DNA from: Candidatus Heimdallarchaeota archaeon
Lineage (GTDB): Archaea; Asgardarchaeota; Heimdallarchaeia; Hodarchaeales; Hodarchaeaceae
DNA length: 64,000 nt
NCBI GenBank assembly: GCA_011364965.1
Contig: RDOB01000005.1
Location: 124,001-188,000, forward strand
Direction: 5' to 3'
Shown: positions 25,969 through 35,063 of the stretch, one piece after another
Position numbering within the stretch: position 1 is the first letter of the stretch
Layout of the letters: every line of letters starts with the position of its first letter
Translations under genes and position numbers: made by a program
The notes under the pieces: model-generated
What the model was told of the DNA's origin: nothing
Database searches by the model: none
The model's input: the letters and a program-made list of their open reading frames with translations, nothing else

Positions 25969-28626
25969 TTGCTCTTCCTCAAATTAGCGTTTGCAAATGT
26001 CATTCGCAATCGTCGAAGTGGTTTATCTATTGCTATAGGTATATTTTTATCCTTGATTCTATTCAATGCCTTAAATTTTAATTTAGTGCTGGTGCAGGAC
26101 GAGATAATTTCAAGTATGGTTTTTTCTCCATATGAGATATTGGGATATTCTTATTATTATGAAGGAGATTCTTCTAAACTCTTAAATGATACCGCAACCT
26201 GGGATGAAATTTCAGCTGAAGCTGAAATTCAATCAGTTAACCCTATAGCTTCATCCTATGCATACGGATCGGATTCAAACCTCGACTATTCTTTCTACGG
26301 AGTGAGAGAGGATGATTGGGAAAAAATATTAACAACGGTAAATCCCGATGTTATTGAGGGAAGCTTAAACTTTACTATATATGATGGCTCAAACATTCCT
26401 GTTATAGGTTTTGCTACAACACCCAAGATTGAAAACGAGACCCTTGCGATTGTAAGCTATGACAGATTTAATATTACTCTAGATATACTCGGATGGACAT
26501 ATTTCGATACTACAGAGACATTTTTCTCCACTAAATTTGATTTAGAGCTTATTCAAAGACCAAATAGCTTCGTTTTTATCACTTTATTTCCTTATATGAT
26601 TAAATTCAATTTTTTTGACTTAGAATTGCTAATTAAATTGGAATCCAATGTTATAGATTATCAGGATGTCGTGGGGACAGTAAGTCGCATCGATAAACTT
26701 GTTACTCGACTTAACCTAAAATATGGAACCGACTATTGGTTTTACTCCCCAGTATCGGGACAACTAGCAGGAGCTCAATTCGCTATCTATGTCTTTTTGG
26801 TTGTTTCATTAATATTCTTATTACCATTCTTTTTTCTTTCTTTTTATCTCTCCAAATTATCCTCTGATTTGAATTTAGAATCTCGTCGAATTCAATATAG
26901 TATATTTCTTACCCGAGGAGTACACCCTAAAACTATTCAACGATCCTATCTTGCTGAGGGAGTAATTCTAGGTTTAATAAATGGAATAATAACATTTCTG
27001 CTTACTCCTGGAGTGGGATTATTCTTTGGCGGTTTTCTACCAGTGAATATTCCTTCCTTACCAGTTTTAGATTTATGGATTAACTACTACGTCCAAAATT
27101 CTGCTCAATTATTTTGGAGTATTGGCATTGGGATGGCTTTAGGATTTATGATTATGCGTATACCTCGTTATTATCTATTCCTTTCTCCTCATGAACTTAT
27201 GCATAAGTATCGTATAGAGGAAGGAGAGACTGTTAAAGTCCGAGGACGAAAAGATTTAGCAATTCTTATGATAGGCCTCTATCCCGTTGGGATGGGGATT
27301 CTCTTAGTGCTTTCTATAATTCTTCAAGCTCCAACTATTTTTTATTTTGTTCTTGTACTCTTAGGGTCTTATTCCTTGTATGTTATTCCGTTTAGCCCCT
27401 TTTTAATATCCTATGGATTATCATCGATTTTAGCTCGACAACGATGGTTACTTTTAGCGATTTCTCGTATCTTTACAAAACCCTTTCCAGCTTTACGACC
27501 TTTGGTCGAACGATTGGTTTTTTCGAAATTATACCGGATTTCACGAATCGCGTTTGTTATGGCTTTAGCTTTAACATTTATCATTTTTCCATTAATACTT
27601 GCTGCTTCTTTTGAAGCTTATAATGAGAACTTAGCAAATTTCACACTAGGAGGGGATATCCGGATTGATGTAACTATGAATTCAAGTATTAGCTTGGAAA
27701 TTCTGAAACAGAGAACTGAAGTAAAAGAGGTGGCTTTAATACAACGATCTTATGAAAAAAGTTTTACAAAGGTTCATTTAAATCCCTCTGAATATTTGAA
27801 ATCGGTTGAAGTACGTCCTTTCTGGCGACTAGACCAAGAAAAGCTAGCTAATCTTTCAGCAACGTCTGTTTTTGTATCCAATATGGTATTGAAGGATTTT
27901 AGCGTAAAGATCGGAGATTGCTTAACATTCAATGATACTGAATACACCATAGTGGGGAGTTTTATAGCTTTGGGAGGAACAGATATAATTACAGGAAGTA
28001 CCTATGTAGCAGTGTTTAATAATCAACTAAATCCTCAGTTTAATTCAGGGAGTTTTGTTCTGAAAATGGATAAACTTTCAGTAACCTCGGTTAGGACTCT
28101 TTATGATTTCATTACAGAGTTAGATTCCAGCGCTAATTTTAAATCGAAAATTGACTTTAAAGACCCTTCTGATCAACCAGAATCCTTTGATATCTTTCTA
28201 TTTTTAATCCGAATATTAGAAACTCAGGCTTTACTTCTCTCATTTATTAGTATCTTTACACTTGCTTTTCTAATGGTTATAAGGGTGCGGGAACGAACTC
28301 AAGAATTGGGTATATGGCGCAGTAAAGGAATGAGTGATAGGCAGCTAATAGAAGGAATGGTCATAGAAACAGCGAGCATAGGAACACTCGGGATTTTGGT
28401 GGGTTTATTGACAGGAACACTCCTAATAGTCGGGTTTCAGGGATTCATTTTGAATACAATTGTGGAAGGTGTGTCTCTAATTCCTCTCGAATTGGTCATT
28501 CCCATTGAAATGTGGATTTTATTCTTCTTAATGACCCTGGGAGTAATAATAATTGCGTTGATTATTGGTTTGTGGGTTACATTAACCCCCATATCTGAGC
28601 AAATTCGTTATGAAGATTATACATGA
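25969..28626 (+). CDS. FtsX/MacB-type ABC transporter permease
   Basis: An 885-residue permease with an N-terminal helix (V-I-R-N-R-R-S-G just before it), a large extracytoplasmic domain (about 45-255), a cluster of helices in the middle (about 265-500), a second extracytoplasmic domain, and three C-terminal helices with L-R-I-L-E and R-E-R-T-Q-E-L-G-I-W-R-S-K-G, the FtsX-domain coupling segment. It is of the duplicated LolE/MacB-like type and could move lipoprotein, peptide or lipid, or act mechanically. It starts at TTG 25969, ten bases after an AGGA. Its TGA stop overlaps the ATG of the ATPase (ATGA), so the pair is translated together. Confidence 0.85.
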   Translation: MLFLKLAFANVIRNRRSGLSIAIGIFLSLILFNALNFNLVLVQDEIISSMVFSPYEILGYSYYYEGDSSKLLNDTATWDEISAEAEIQSVNPIASSYAYGSDSNLDYSFYGVREDDWEKILTTVNPDVIEGSLNFTIYDGSNIPVIGFATTPKIENETLAIVSYDRFNITLDILGWTYFDTTETFFSTKFDLELIQRPNSFVFITLFPYMIKFNFFDLELLIKLESNVIDYQDVVGTVSRIDKLVTRLNLKYGTDYWFYSPVSGQLAGAQFAIYVFLVVSLIFLLPFFFLSFYLSKLSSDLNLESRRIQYSIFLTRGVHPKTIQRSYLAEGVILGLINGIITFLLTPGVGLFFGGFLPVNIPSLPVLDLWINYYVQNSAQLFWSIGIGMALGFMIMRIPRYYLFLSPHELMHKYRIEEGETVKVRGRKDLAILMIGLYPVGMGILLVLSIILQAPTIFYFVLVLLGSYSLYVIPFSPFLISYGLSSILARQRWLLLAISRIFTKPFPALRPLVERLVFSKLYRISRIAFVMALALTFIIFPLILAASFEAYNENLANFTLGGDIRIDVTMNSSISLEILKQRTEVKEVALIQRSYEKSFTKVHLNPSEYLKSVEVRPFWRLDQEKLANLSATSVFVSNMVLKDFSVKIGDCLTFNDTEYTIVGSFIALGGTDIITGSTYVAVFNNQLNPQFNSGSFVLKMDKLSVTSVRTLYDFITELDSSANFKSKIDFKDPSDQPESFDIFLFLIRILETQALLLSFISIFTLAFLMVIRVRERTQELGIWRSKGMSDRQLIEGMVIETASIGTLGILVGLLTGTLLIVGFQGFILNTIVEGVSLIPLELVIPIEMWILFFLMTLGVIIIALIIGLWVTLTPISEQIRYEDYT

Positions 28627-29594
28627 ATGGTAGGATAAAATTGAGTAGCTTTATTGAAATTAAGGACTTGAATAAACAGTACATGTCTGCAGCTGAAGTA
28701 CCTATCCTTGCATTACGAAATCTAAATCTAGAAGTAGCTGAAAATGAAATCGTTACAATTATGGGTCCATCAGGATGTGGGAAAACGACACTTTTAACTA
28801 TGTTAGGAGGGATTGCTTCTCCTACTTCTGGATTCATTCGTGTAGGTAATTATTATTTGACCTCGCCAGAAATGATGTCTCGCATTTTTAGTTCCGCTAC
28901 TCATACCGAGTACCGACAGAAGTCCGTAGGATTTATTTTTCAATTGCATAATCTCTCTCCTATTCATACTGCGCTTGAAAACGTCGAATTGCCATTAATA
29001 TTTGCCAGTGTTCCTCGAGAAGTTAGAAAAAAGCGTGCTAAAGAATTATTGGAACAGGTAGGTTTAGCTAATAGGATTACTCATAGGCCAGATGCACTCT
29101 CTGGAGGAGAGCGTCAACGAGTAGCTGTTGCTACCGCATTTGCTAACAATCCATCCCTTATCCTAGCAGATGAACCCACTGGAGAATTAGATTCTGAAAA
29201 TTCTCGTATGATATGTGAGTTATTTTTAGAACTAAAGAAGAGAAACAATTTTACAATGATTCTTGTCACTCATGATCCAAAAGTTGCAGCAATTGGAGAC
29301 CGTGTTCTCGAAATGCGTGATGGAGCTATACGAGGAGAAATTCCAAAAGAGACGGTTAGAACCCTCACTCCTAGCAGTCAAGAATCAAAAGAATCCTCAA
29401 GGCAATTCCCCTTTCCTCCAAAATTCTGTGGAGCTTGTGGTTCAAATTCTATAATTTTACCAAAAACAGAAACAAGGTCGGGATTTTGGACTGAAGCAAG
29501 CGGAAAAAGGATCTATTATGAGCTAAGATTCGCGCAATGCGTCCAATGTGGTCAAGTGTTCTGGCAACCGACTAATATAGACATTGAATCCTAG
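28623..29594 (+). CDS. LolD/MacB-type ABC ATPase with C-terminal zinc ribbon
   Basis: A 323-residue ATPase; family members usually have 220-240. Seen: Walker A G-P-S-G-C-G-K-T-T (about 49-57), Q-loop F-I-F-Q, signature L-S-G-G-E-R-Q-R, Walker B L-I-L-A-D-E and the H-loop V-T-H-D. After residue 240 comes a Ser/Pro-rich linker and then C-G-A-C-G-S-N (about 277-283) with a second C-V-Q-C-G-Q pair near the end: one zinc ribbon fused to the ATPase. The ribbon may regulate the pump or bind a partner. It couples to the FtsX permease whose stop it overlaps by four bases. Confidence 0.88.
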   Translation: MNGRIKLSSFIEIKDLNKQYMSAAEVPILALRNLNLEVAENEIVTIMGPSGCGKTTLLTMLGGIASPTSGFIRVGNYYLTSPEMMSRIFSSATHTEYRQKSVGFIFQLHNLSPIHTALENVELPLIFASVPREVRKKRAKELLEQVGLANRITHRPDALSGGERQRVAVATAFANNPSLILADEPTGELDSENSRMICELFLELKKRNNFTMILVTHDPKVAAIGDRVLEMRDGAIRGEIPKETVRTLTPSSQESKESSRQFPFPPKFCGACGSNSIILPKTETRSGFWTEASGKRIYYELRFAQCVQCGQVFWQPTNIDIES

Positions 29595-29617
29595 TCAAAA
29601 AAGATTTTGCGAAAAGA

Positions 29618-29642
29618 TTTTTCTTCTTGATTGGATTTTTAA
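29618..29642 (+). terminator. T-tract after the ABC operon
   Basis: GATTTTTCTTCTTG and GGATTTTT lie within 50 bases after the TAG of the ATPase gene, a pyrimidine-rich stretch as expected for archaeal termination. Confidence 0.35.
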
Positions 29643-29744
29643 AATTCGCATAGATTTCCATTTGCTGGTTGATAGAATAGATATCTTGTTCTTTTGACTT
29701 AAAAGTCGGTTTTTTTCTTTCTCTCGATTTGACCTTTTTCTTCT

Positions 29745-29815
29745 TCATATATAAGCATGCCTTTAAATAATTCTTCTATTATATATATTAATTGTATGAT
29801 ATTACACATTAAAAA
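29745..29815 (+). promoter_or_regulatory. promoter region of the chemoreceptor gene
   Basis: Several TATA-like runs (CATATATAAG, CTTTAAATAA, TTATATATATTAA) lie 40-105 bases before the ATG at 29851. At least one should be the TATA box; which one cannot be decided by eye. Confidence 0.4.
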
Positions 29816-29850
29816 CACATTATTTATTTAAGTAAAGAAGGAAAAGATAG

Positions 29851-31740
29851 ATGAATCTACCAACTCCAAATTTCAAAAAAATATCTCACCGAATAGTGAT
29901 ATTGAGTTTACTAGTAGCTTTAGTACCTTTGACCATTCAAGCATTACTAGATGCGAATGCTCTGGAAAGTCAGCTGTATCAATCCAAAGAAAAAGAATTA
30001 GAAAACAGATCAGTTGATTTATCTCATATCACTGACAAATACTTTTCAGAAGCTGCAGATTTAATACACTCACTGGCGGACTCCCCCCTTCTACAAGATT
30101 CAGCATTAAATGCTTCAAATCAAGATTTGAACATACTGTGGGATGCATACGAAGGCTCGAATTACGATAATGAAGCTAATCAAAAGGCAAACAAAACAGC
30201 TATTCCCTGGGATCCCACTAATGACCTATTCCCAAACATTTCGGTCTATATAAATGAATTTGCGATTAAAAATAATTTTACCGAAATTTTTGTGGCTGAT
30301 GCACAGGGACGAGTATATGCTACAACCGAGTCAGTACCTGGTGATTTCCTACAGATAGATGAAGACTGGTGGACAGCTACTGAGAACTCAGAAACATGTG
30401 AGTTCACTGAATTCGAGTATGATGACAGCTCTGCAGCTTATGTATTGACAATAGTCCATGAAATTGAATTAGATAATACAACAACTGTTGGTATGATTAA
30501 AACCGCTTTTAACGTTAATGCTGTTACTAATGCAATTAGAGAGGTTATAGAACATTCACTACACGATACAGAGGAGCATGATCATGAACATGAAGGTACC
30601 ATTGAAGGCGTAACTACCTTTACTATCGGATTGGATGGATCGATAATCATTCACATGGAAGAGAACCTGATTGGTAAAAATATAACAAATTTCATGCCTG
30701 AAAGAAGTGTGCTAAATAAACAGATTTACACTGAGCTTAAAGAAGGGCTCATTCCCGTTGGTTACGGAAAAATAGCTTATATGAACACATCTTATTATGC
30801 AAGCTATCAGAAACTCCATAATTGGGAATTCTGCATTTTTGTTATCGAAGATAGTAAAGTGATTTCTGATGCCATAGCAGGCCAGTGGATTAGAAATCTT
30901 TTGTTACAGTTGTTTTTAATAGTTATTGCTGTAGTATTTGCGGTTTTCGCTGCTAGAACCCTAGCTAATCCAATTAAGAACATTGCATTGATAACCCAAA
31001 AAGTAGCAGACGGAGATCTCAATACTAAACTTGGTGAATCCGAATTGAAAAGAGCTGATGAGATCGGACAGCTAAGTAATTCATTTGAAAAAATGATTGA
31101 CAATCTGAATGATTTCATATATAGTTCGCAAGCAGCTGCGGAAGAAGTCTCAGCATCTGCGGAAGAATTAGCTTCTACCAGCGAAGAAGTTAATGCACTC
31201 TCTGAAGAAATCGCTGCAACCGTACAACAAGTCACCCGAGGTGCTACAACTCAATCTGAATTGGCTATCAAAGCAATAGAAAGTTTAAACTCAATGTCTA
31301 CCGTAGTGGATACAGCTCTCAATGATATAAGTGCTACCATACAAATTATTGAAGATATTGCTACTCAGACAAATATCTTAGCACTAAACGCTGCAATAGA
31401 AGCTGCACGTGCTGGTGAATCAGGTCGGGGATTTGCAGTAGTTGCGGATAATGTTCGTCGCTTAGCGGAAGAAACAAAAAATAATTCTGCAGAAATTACT
31501 ACTTTTAGTGATAGAATTATCCAAAATATCCAATCAAGTGTAAAAGGACTTGCTGACACTCTTCAGAGTTTCGCTGCTCAATCCGAAGAATTTAGCGCGT
31601 CAAGTGAGGAAGTAGCGGCATCAACTGAAGAACAAAGTTCCGCAATGCATCAATTAACAGTTGCAGCTCAATCTTTGACAAAATTAGGGGAAGATCTCTC
31701 TCTACGAGTTATGAGTTATAAAACGAAGGAAGAAAAGTAA
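29851..31740 (+). CDS. methyl-accepting chemotaxis-like protein with dCache sensor
   Basis: A 629-residue transducer: first membrane helix about 15-33, an extracellular sensor of about 310 residues (long amphipathic helix, then [19 protein letters not shown] and a second subdomain with G-L-D-G-S-I-I-I-H, typical of double Cache), second helix about 350-370, HAMP (about 372-425), then a four-helix signalling region with the conserved hairpin [15 protein letters not shown] at about 507-521. A His/Asp/Glu-rich loop (H-D-H-E-H-E, about 245) may bind metal. dCache domains bind small amines or amino acids. No che or archaellum genes are in the window. Confidence 0.88.
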   Translation: MNLPTPNFKKISHRIVILSLLVALVPLTIQALLDANALESQLYQSKEKELENRSVDLSHITDKYFSEAADLIHSLADSPLLQDSALNASNQDLNILWDAYEGSNYDNEANQKANKTAIPWDPTNDLFPNISVYINEFAIKNNFTEIFVADAQGRVYATTESVPGDFLQIDEDWWTATENSETCEFTEFEYDDSSAAYVLTIVHEIELDNTTTVGMIKTAFNVNAVTNAIREVIEHSLHDTEEHDHEHEGTIEGVTTFTIGLDGSIIIHMEENLIGKNITNFMPERSVLNKQIYTELKEGLIPVGYGKIAYMNTSYYASYQKLHNWEFCIFVIEDSKVISDAIAGQWIRNLLLQLFLIVIAVVFAVFAARTLANPIKNIALITQKVADGDLNTKLGESELKRADEIGQLSNSFEKMIDNLNDFIYSSQAAAEEVSASAEELASTSEEVNALSEEIAATVQQVTRGATTQSELAIKAIESLNSMSTVVDTALNDISATIQIIEDIATQTNILALNAAIEAARAGESGRGFAVVADNVRRLAEETKNNSAEITTFSDRIIQNIQSSVKGLADTLQSFAAQSEEFSASSEEVAASTEEQSSAMHQLTVAAQSLTKLGEDLSLRVMSYKTKEEK

Positions 31741-31757
31741 CACGATCTGTTTTTGGA

Positions 31758-31796
31758 ATGTTAATCTTTTCTTTTTCCTTTTCTTTTTCTCTTACT
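31758..31796 (+). terminator. pyrimidine-rich terminator after the chemoreceptor
   Basis: A long run of T4-T5 blocks separated by C lies 20-55 bases after the TAA at 31740, of the kind that ends archaeal transcripts. Confidence 0.5.
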
Positions 31797-31962
31797 AAAA
31801 AATTTATGAGCTATACATATTGTTTTGGATTTAATCTAAAGAAGTAATACCTAAAAACTTAACTACGATATAAACAAAGGGAAGCATAAGAATCCTACTT
31901 TATCTAAGCTTAATGACAAGTGTCCTTATTCTAGTAGACCGCTTTTCGGAGGAACGTCAGTT

Positions 31963-32367
31963 ATGGTAACATTTCAAGAACTAGATAAGCAATCGAAATA
32001 TATTAGTTTAACAACGTATTATAAAAATGGAAAAGGCGTAGCTACTCCAGTAGAATTTGCTGAACAGGACGGATTGATTTATGTTAATACTCGGAAAAAA
32101 TCCTGGAAAGTGAAACGAATCAAAGGAAATCCTAAAGGATCAATTGCTCTCTGTACTATGAGAGGTAAACTTCTAGGAGAGAAGCTAAATGTTAACATAC
32201 GAATCTTGCCAAAAGAGAAAGAAGCTTATGCACAAGAAGTTCTCAATCAAAAACTTACAAAGGGATTTAACAAATTTTTCATTTATTTATTTAAATTCAT
32301 GGCAAAGCTAACTTTCTGGAAAACACCTGATGTTCGGGTTTTCCTCGAGATTTCCCCAACCTCTTGA
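31963..32367 (+). CDS. PPOX-class F420/flavin-dependent oxidoreductase
   Basis: A 134-residue split-barrel flavoprotein. Seen: Y-I-S-L-T-T-Y-Y-K-N-G-K-G-V-A-T-P-V, the first strand pair, and D-G-L-I-Y-V-N-T-R-K-K-S-W-K-V-K-R-I-K-G-N-P, the cofactor-phosphate-binding segment of the pyridoxine-phosphate-oxidase-like family. Small proteins of this type reduce or oxidise substrates with F420 or FMN; the substrate is unknown. ATG 31963 has a strong ribosome site (GGAGGA eight bases upstream). The stop is TGA directly followed by TAG. Confidence 0.82.
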   Translation: MVTFQELDKQSKYISLTTYYKNGKGVATPVEFAEQDGLIYVNTRKKSWKVKRIKGNPKGSIALCTMRGKLLGEKLNVNIRILPKEKEAYAQEVLNQKLTKGFNKFFIYLFKFMAKLTFWKTPDVRVFLEISPTS

Positions 32368-32369
32368 TA

Positions 32370-32490
32370 GGAAAAAGGGAAGATTTGGGGGTCTCAAACT
32401 CTGAGCTATTGCTCGGTGTTTGTGTTACTCACACGCAAACCGCGATCCGCTCAACTGCTGTTGGTTTAGAAATAAGTTTTATAATATTTA
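32370..32490 (-). ncRNA. possible structured RNA between convergent genes
   Basis: An island noticeably richer in G and C than its surroundings, lying between two convergent coding regions. On the minus strand a TATA-like run (TATAAATATTATAAAA, about 32477-32492) is followed by the island and then a T5 run at 32372-32376. The island contains two overlapping inverted repeats: 32395-32422 (C-A-A-A-C arm pairing with G-T-T-T-G, TATT loop) and 32418-32440 (G-T-T-T-G arm pairing with C-A-A-A-C). They share one arm, so they exclude each other. The first pairs better on the plus strand (a G-U pair becomes C-A on the other). No tRNA T-arm is present. Strand and existence are uncertain. Confidence 0.3.
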
Positions 32491-32538
32491 TACCTAACCT
32501 GATCTATATTTATAGTCGGAAGAAACAGAAGATATGAA

Positions 32539-33018
32539 TCAAGGGAATTTATCTTTTAATCCGTATTTATCTTCTACTTTTTCCAATTCTAATAAAAAAT
32601 TAAGGTCTTTAGCATAAGTAAACATACCTGGAGCATCAGTAGCGCGATTTTTAAACCCATATGGTTCATAGAAAGGTCCAAATCCCTTAGCTGCCATCAA
32701 TCCAACAAAAGCTGTCGGATCTGCATGTATTTTCAAATAATTCATGATTTTTTGCATAATTTGTCTACCGATCCCTTGACGCTGCCAAAGTGGATGAACA
32801 ATCACGTCTTGAATGTAAAAATATATGCCATTATCCCCGATTACCCGTCCATAACCAATTAATTGAGTTTCATGATAAACGCAAATAGAATAAAGAGAAT
32901 TAGCTAAACTTTTTTCCACTGCTTTACCAGAAACAGTAGACCAACCAACTAACGCTCGTAAAGTTAGATAATCTCTCACAGAGGGAATAGCTTCTTCAAA
33001 GATGAAATTTTTCGTCAT
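32539..33018 (-). CDS. GNAT-family N-acetyltransferase
   Basis: A 159-residue acyltransferase. Seen: strand four Y-I-Q-D-V-I-V-H-P, then the acetyl-CoA loop W-Q-R-Q-G-I-G-R-Q-I (Q-x-x-G-x-G pattern), and F-Y-E-P-Y-G-F for the C-terminal part. It uses acetyl-CoA to modify an amine; the acceptor is unknown. ATG 33018 starts M-T-K-N-F-I-F. It ends with TGA. Confidence 0.85.
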   Translation of the reverse strand: MTKNFIFEEAIPSVRDYLTLRALVGWSTVSGKAVEKSLANSLYSICVYHETQLIGYGRVIGDNGIYFYIQDVIVHPLWQRQGIGRQIMQKIMNYLKIHADPTAFVGLMAAKGFGPFYEPYGFKNRATDAPGMFTYAKDLNFLLELEKVEDKYGLKDKFP

Positions 33019-33344
33019 CTTTCATCAATTCCTTTTCCTTCAAACTTATAGTTATAGTTTTTCATCTTAGAGTATAATACCTCCAATATTGTTTTTCCTT
33101 ACCTATGCAAATTCTCAATATAAGAGGAACATATACATGTGAAATAATAAAACCAAAGAACGAAAGGACATGAATTCACATAAAATTATAGAAATTGGCT
33201 ATATCTTAAAAACCTACTACTTTAATATGCTATTATCCTCCACAGTATTAATCGTACTCATCCTTTTTACATTCCTATAATAATATTAGGTTGGTTAGTT
33301 TGACATAATCAGTTTTATTATGGTAATAAAAAACCCATCTAGAG
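33019..33344. other. intergenic stretch holding possible PAP2 debris
   Basis: About 325 AT-rich bases between the divergent GNAT gene and the PAP2 remnant. A broken frame near 33250-33300 reads R-T-H-P-F-Y-I-P followed by a stop, and another reads N-P-S-R-D-E near 33328-33345; these could be traces of the missing upstream PAP2 motifs, but I would not rely on them. Confidence 0.25.
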
Positions 33345-33825
33345 ATGAAATTACAATACTATCTAATTACAATACTATCCTTCATTATAATCCTACTTGT
33401 GGGGATTTCAAGGATCTATTTAGGAGTACATTGGTTATATAATGTTTTAACTGGTTGGATGTTTGGATTAGCGTTATTAATAATAGTAGTTTTCATCACG
33501 GAACCCCTTAAAAGATTTATAACCACTCAAAATCTCACTCAGAACCAACTCTTCATTGGATTGGCTTTTTTTGGATTTATATTCATGATTCTTACAGCAA
33601 TCCTAGATTGGTCTAGGTTTGGGATTTTATCTAGAGAACATGTATGTAAATTTTCAAAATAAACAGAGAAACAATAATCGATGGTTCATCATTGTGCGAG
33701 TGATTGTCAGTTTAGTAATAGTTTTGGGGATTTATTTAATTTCTGATATCTTTTTATCCTCGAGTATCTTCTGGCAACAAGCATTATTCTATATAATTAT
33801 TTTACTCTCAGGAATCCTTGGTTAA
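33345..33825 (+). pseudogene. PAP2-family phosphatase remnant
   Basis: The first frame (33345-33662) carries S-R-I-Y-L-G-V-H-W-L-Y-N-V-L-T-G-W, the third PAP2 signature with its catalytic His, where the usual Asp after it reads Asn. The first two signatures (K-x6-R-P and P-S-G-H) are missing upstream. The frame then stops and a second frame (33619-33825) continues as a hydrophobic membrane protein without motifs. Intact PAP2 lipid or polyprenyl phosphate phosphatases have about 180-220 residues and all three signatures, so this copy is truncated and probably frameshifted. The second frame could instead be a separate small membrane protein. Confidence 0.55.
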
Positions 33826-33857
33826 TCCTATTTTTTTAATCAATTAGGTTTTTGAAG

Positions 33858-34685
33858 TTATGCTCGTTGCAGATGATCTTGTACAAGTTGAAAAAATTCT
33901 TCTGGTTTTACAAGGAGAGGCATATGTTCTCCCTCTTGAAAATAATAAAAGTTCGCTCTGGGATATAGTTCCTCAAGTGAAGCAGCAGCATTTGAGGACA
34001 CTCCTGGATCATTTGCTGAAATAATGATTAACATTCGATGTTGAAAGGGAAGGGTGGATTCTACAGTAAGTTTAATACTCTTTTGAAAATCTAATAAACT
34101 CTCAAAATGACAGATAATATCTGGCTTATCTAATAGACGAGAATTAATGATTAACCGGAGTAGCTTAATAATCTGATCACGGTTGTCAACATTGAGAGGA
34201 ATTAAATTACTAAAAGATCTAAACATGACTTTACGAACGATGAAAGCTGGTACCAGTTTAATTAAAGTAAGACTCCTATTTATTTGTTTTGGAAATGATG
34301 AGTCACTACTAAGTGTGCCAGTGTTTGAAATTACAATTCTATTTATCAAATTCGGGGCATAATACATGAAAGCTTGAACCATAAGCCCTCCAAAGGAACT
34401 TCCATATACATGAGTTTTCTTAATCCCCTCTATAGCTAAAATTTCTCTAATTCCGTCTGTCAAGTCTTTTAATCGACTTATTCGGGGATAAATGGGAATA
34501 ATAATGCGAAAATAAGTTGCTAAATTACGAACAAAGTCTCCCCCATAAACTGGACGGCGCATTCCTCCAGGAAATAGAATTAAAGCTTGATTTCCGTTAC
34601 CTAATACAGCATATTCCCATTTGATATCCTTATATTTGATGGATTTCCAAATAGTATCAGGAGTAGGGTGATAATCATATTCCAT
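33858..34685 (-). CDS. alpha/beta hydrolase
   Basis: A 275-residue hydrolase counted from ATG 34685 (M-E-Y-D-Y-H-P-T-P). A longer open frame upstream to 34865 overlaps the divergent gene and is not used. Seen: L-I-L-F-P-G-G-M-R-R-P in the oxyanion strand, H-V-Y-G-S-S-F-G-G, the nucleophile elbow with Ser, and G-E-H-M-P near the C-terminus carrying the His. The substrate is unknown; the family includes esterases and lyases. It ends with TAA. Confidence 0.8.
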   Translation of the reverse strand: MEYDYHPTPDTIWKSIKYKDIKWEYAVLGNGNQALILFPGGMRRPVYGGDFVRNLATYFRIIIPIYPRISRLKDLTDGIREILAIEGIKKTHVYGSSFGGLMVQAFMYYAPNLINRIVISNTGTLSSDSSFPKQINRSLTLIKLVPAFIVRKVMFRSFSNLIPLNVDNRDQIIKLLRLIINSRLLDKPDIICHFESLLDFQKSIKLTVESTLPFQHRMLIIISANDPGVSSNAAASLEELYPRANFYYFQEGEHMPLLVKPEEFFQLVQDHLQRA

Positions 34686-34769
34686 TTTAATCACTTGACC
34701 AATAATCAATGATTTTTCAATGTTAAACCTATTAAGGTATAGAATCCTATTGTTGGGAAGGGATGTTAA

Positions 34770-35045
34770 TTGGATCAAATAGAAGAAGCTGCTGTAAAAA
34801 TCTTTAACGCGATCTTCAATAACCAAAAAACAATCGATTTGAATGGGGAATGCTATAGAATACAAAAAACGCGTACTGGGTTACGCAATGTGACCTTTAA
34901 AGGTATTTGGTTCATAGAACAAAATCCTAATAAAGATTCTTCAACAGCGAAACTTGCAAGGGAAGGGCATAAGCTTTTATGGGGCATTAAGGGGCGTACA
35001 TATATCATCAAGGTTCTTGATGGAAAATATGAACGCCTTCACTAA
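34770..35045 (+). CDS. small soluble protein, 91 aa
   Basis: It starts at TTG 34770, about seven bases after a GGAAGGGA ribosome site and divergent from the hydrolase. It reads as a short helix followed by a beta-rich basic domain: I-D-L-N-G-E-C-Y-R-I-Q-K-T-R-T-G-L-R-N-V-T-F, W-F-I-E-Q-N-P-N-K-D, A-K-L-A-R-E-G-H-K-L-L-W-G. The Arg/Lys/Gly-rich, patterned sequence looks conserved and could bind nucleic acid, but I do not recognise a family. There is no competing frame. Confidence 0.55.
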   Translation: MDQIEEAAVKIFNAIFNNQKTIDLNGECYRIQKTRTGLRNVTFKGIWFIEQNPNKDSSTAKLAREGHKLLWGIKGRTYIIKVLDGKYERLH

Positions 35046-35063
35046 TTTGTTCCTCATTTCTAC

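Noticed and set aside
28623..28626. ATGA overlaps taken as errors
   Set aside because: Four-base overlaps at 28623 and 39761 join genes of one operon and are ordinary translational coupling.
32370..32490. tRNA gene in the GC-enriched hairpin region
   Set aside because: No T-arm consensus (T-T-C-R-A), no 7-bp acceptor stem and no anticodon arm can be built on either strand.
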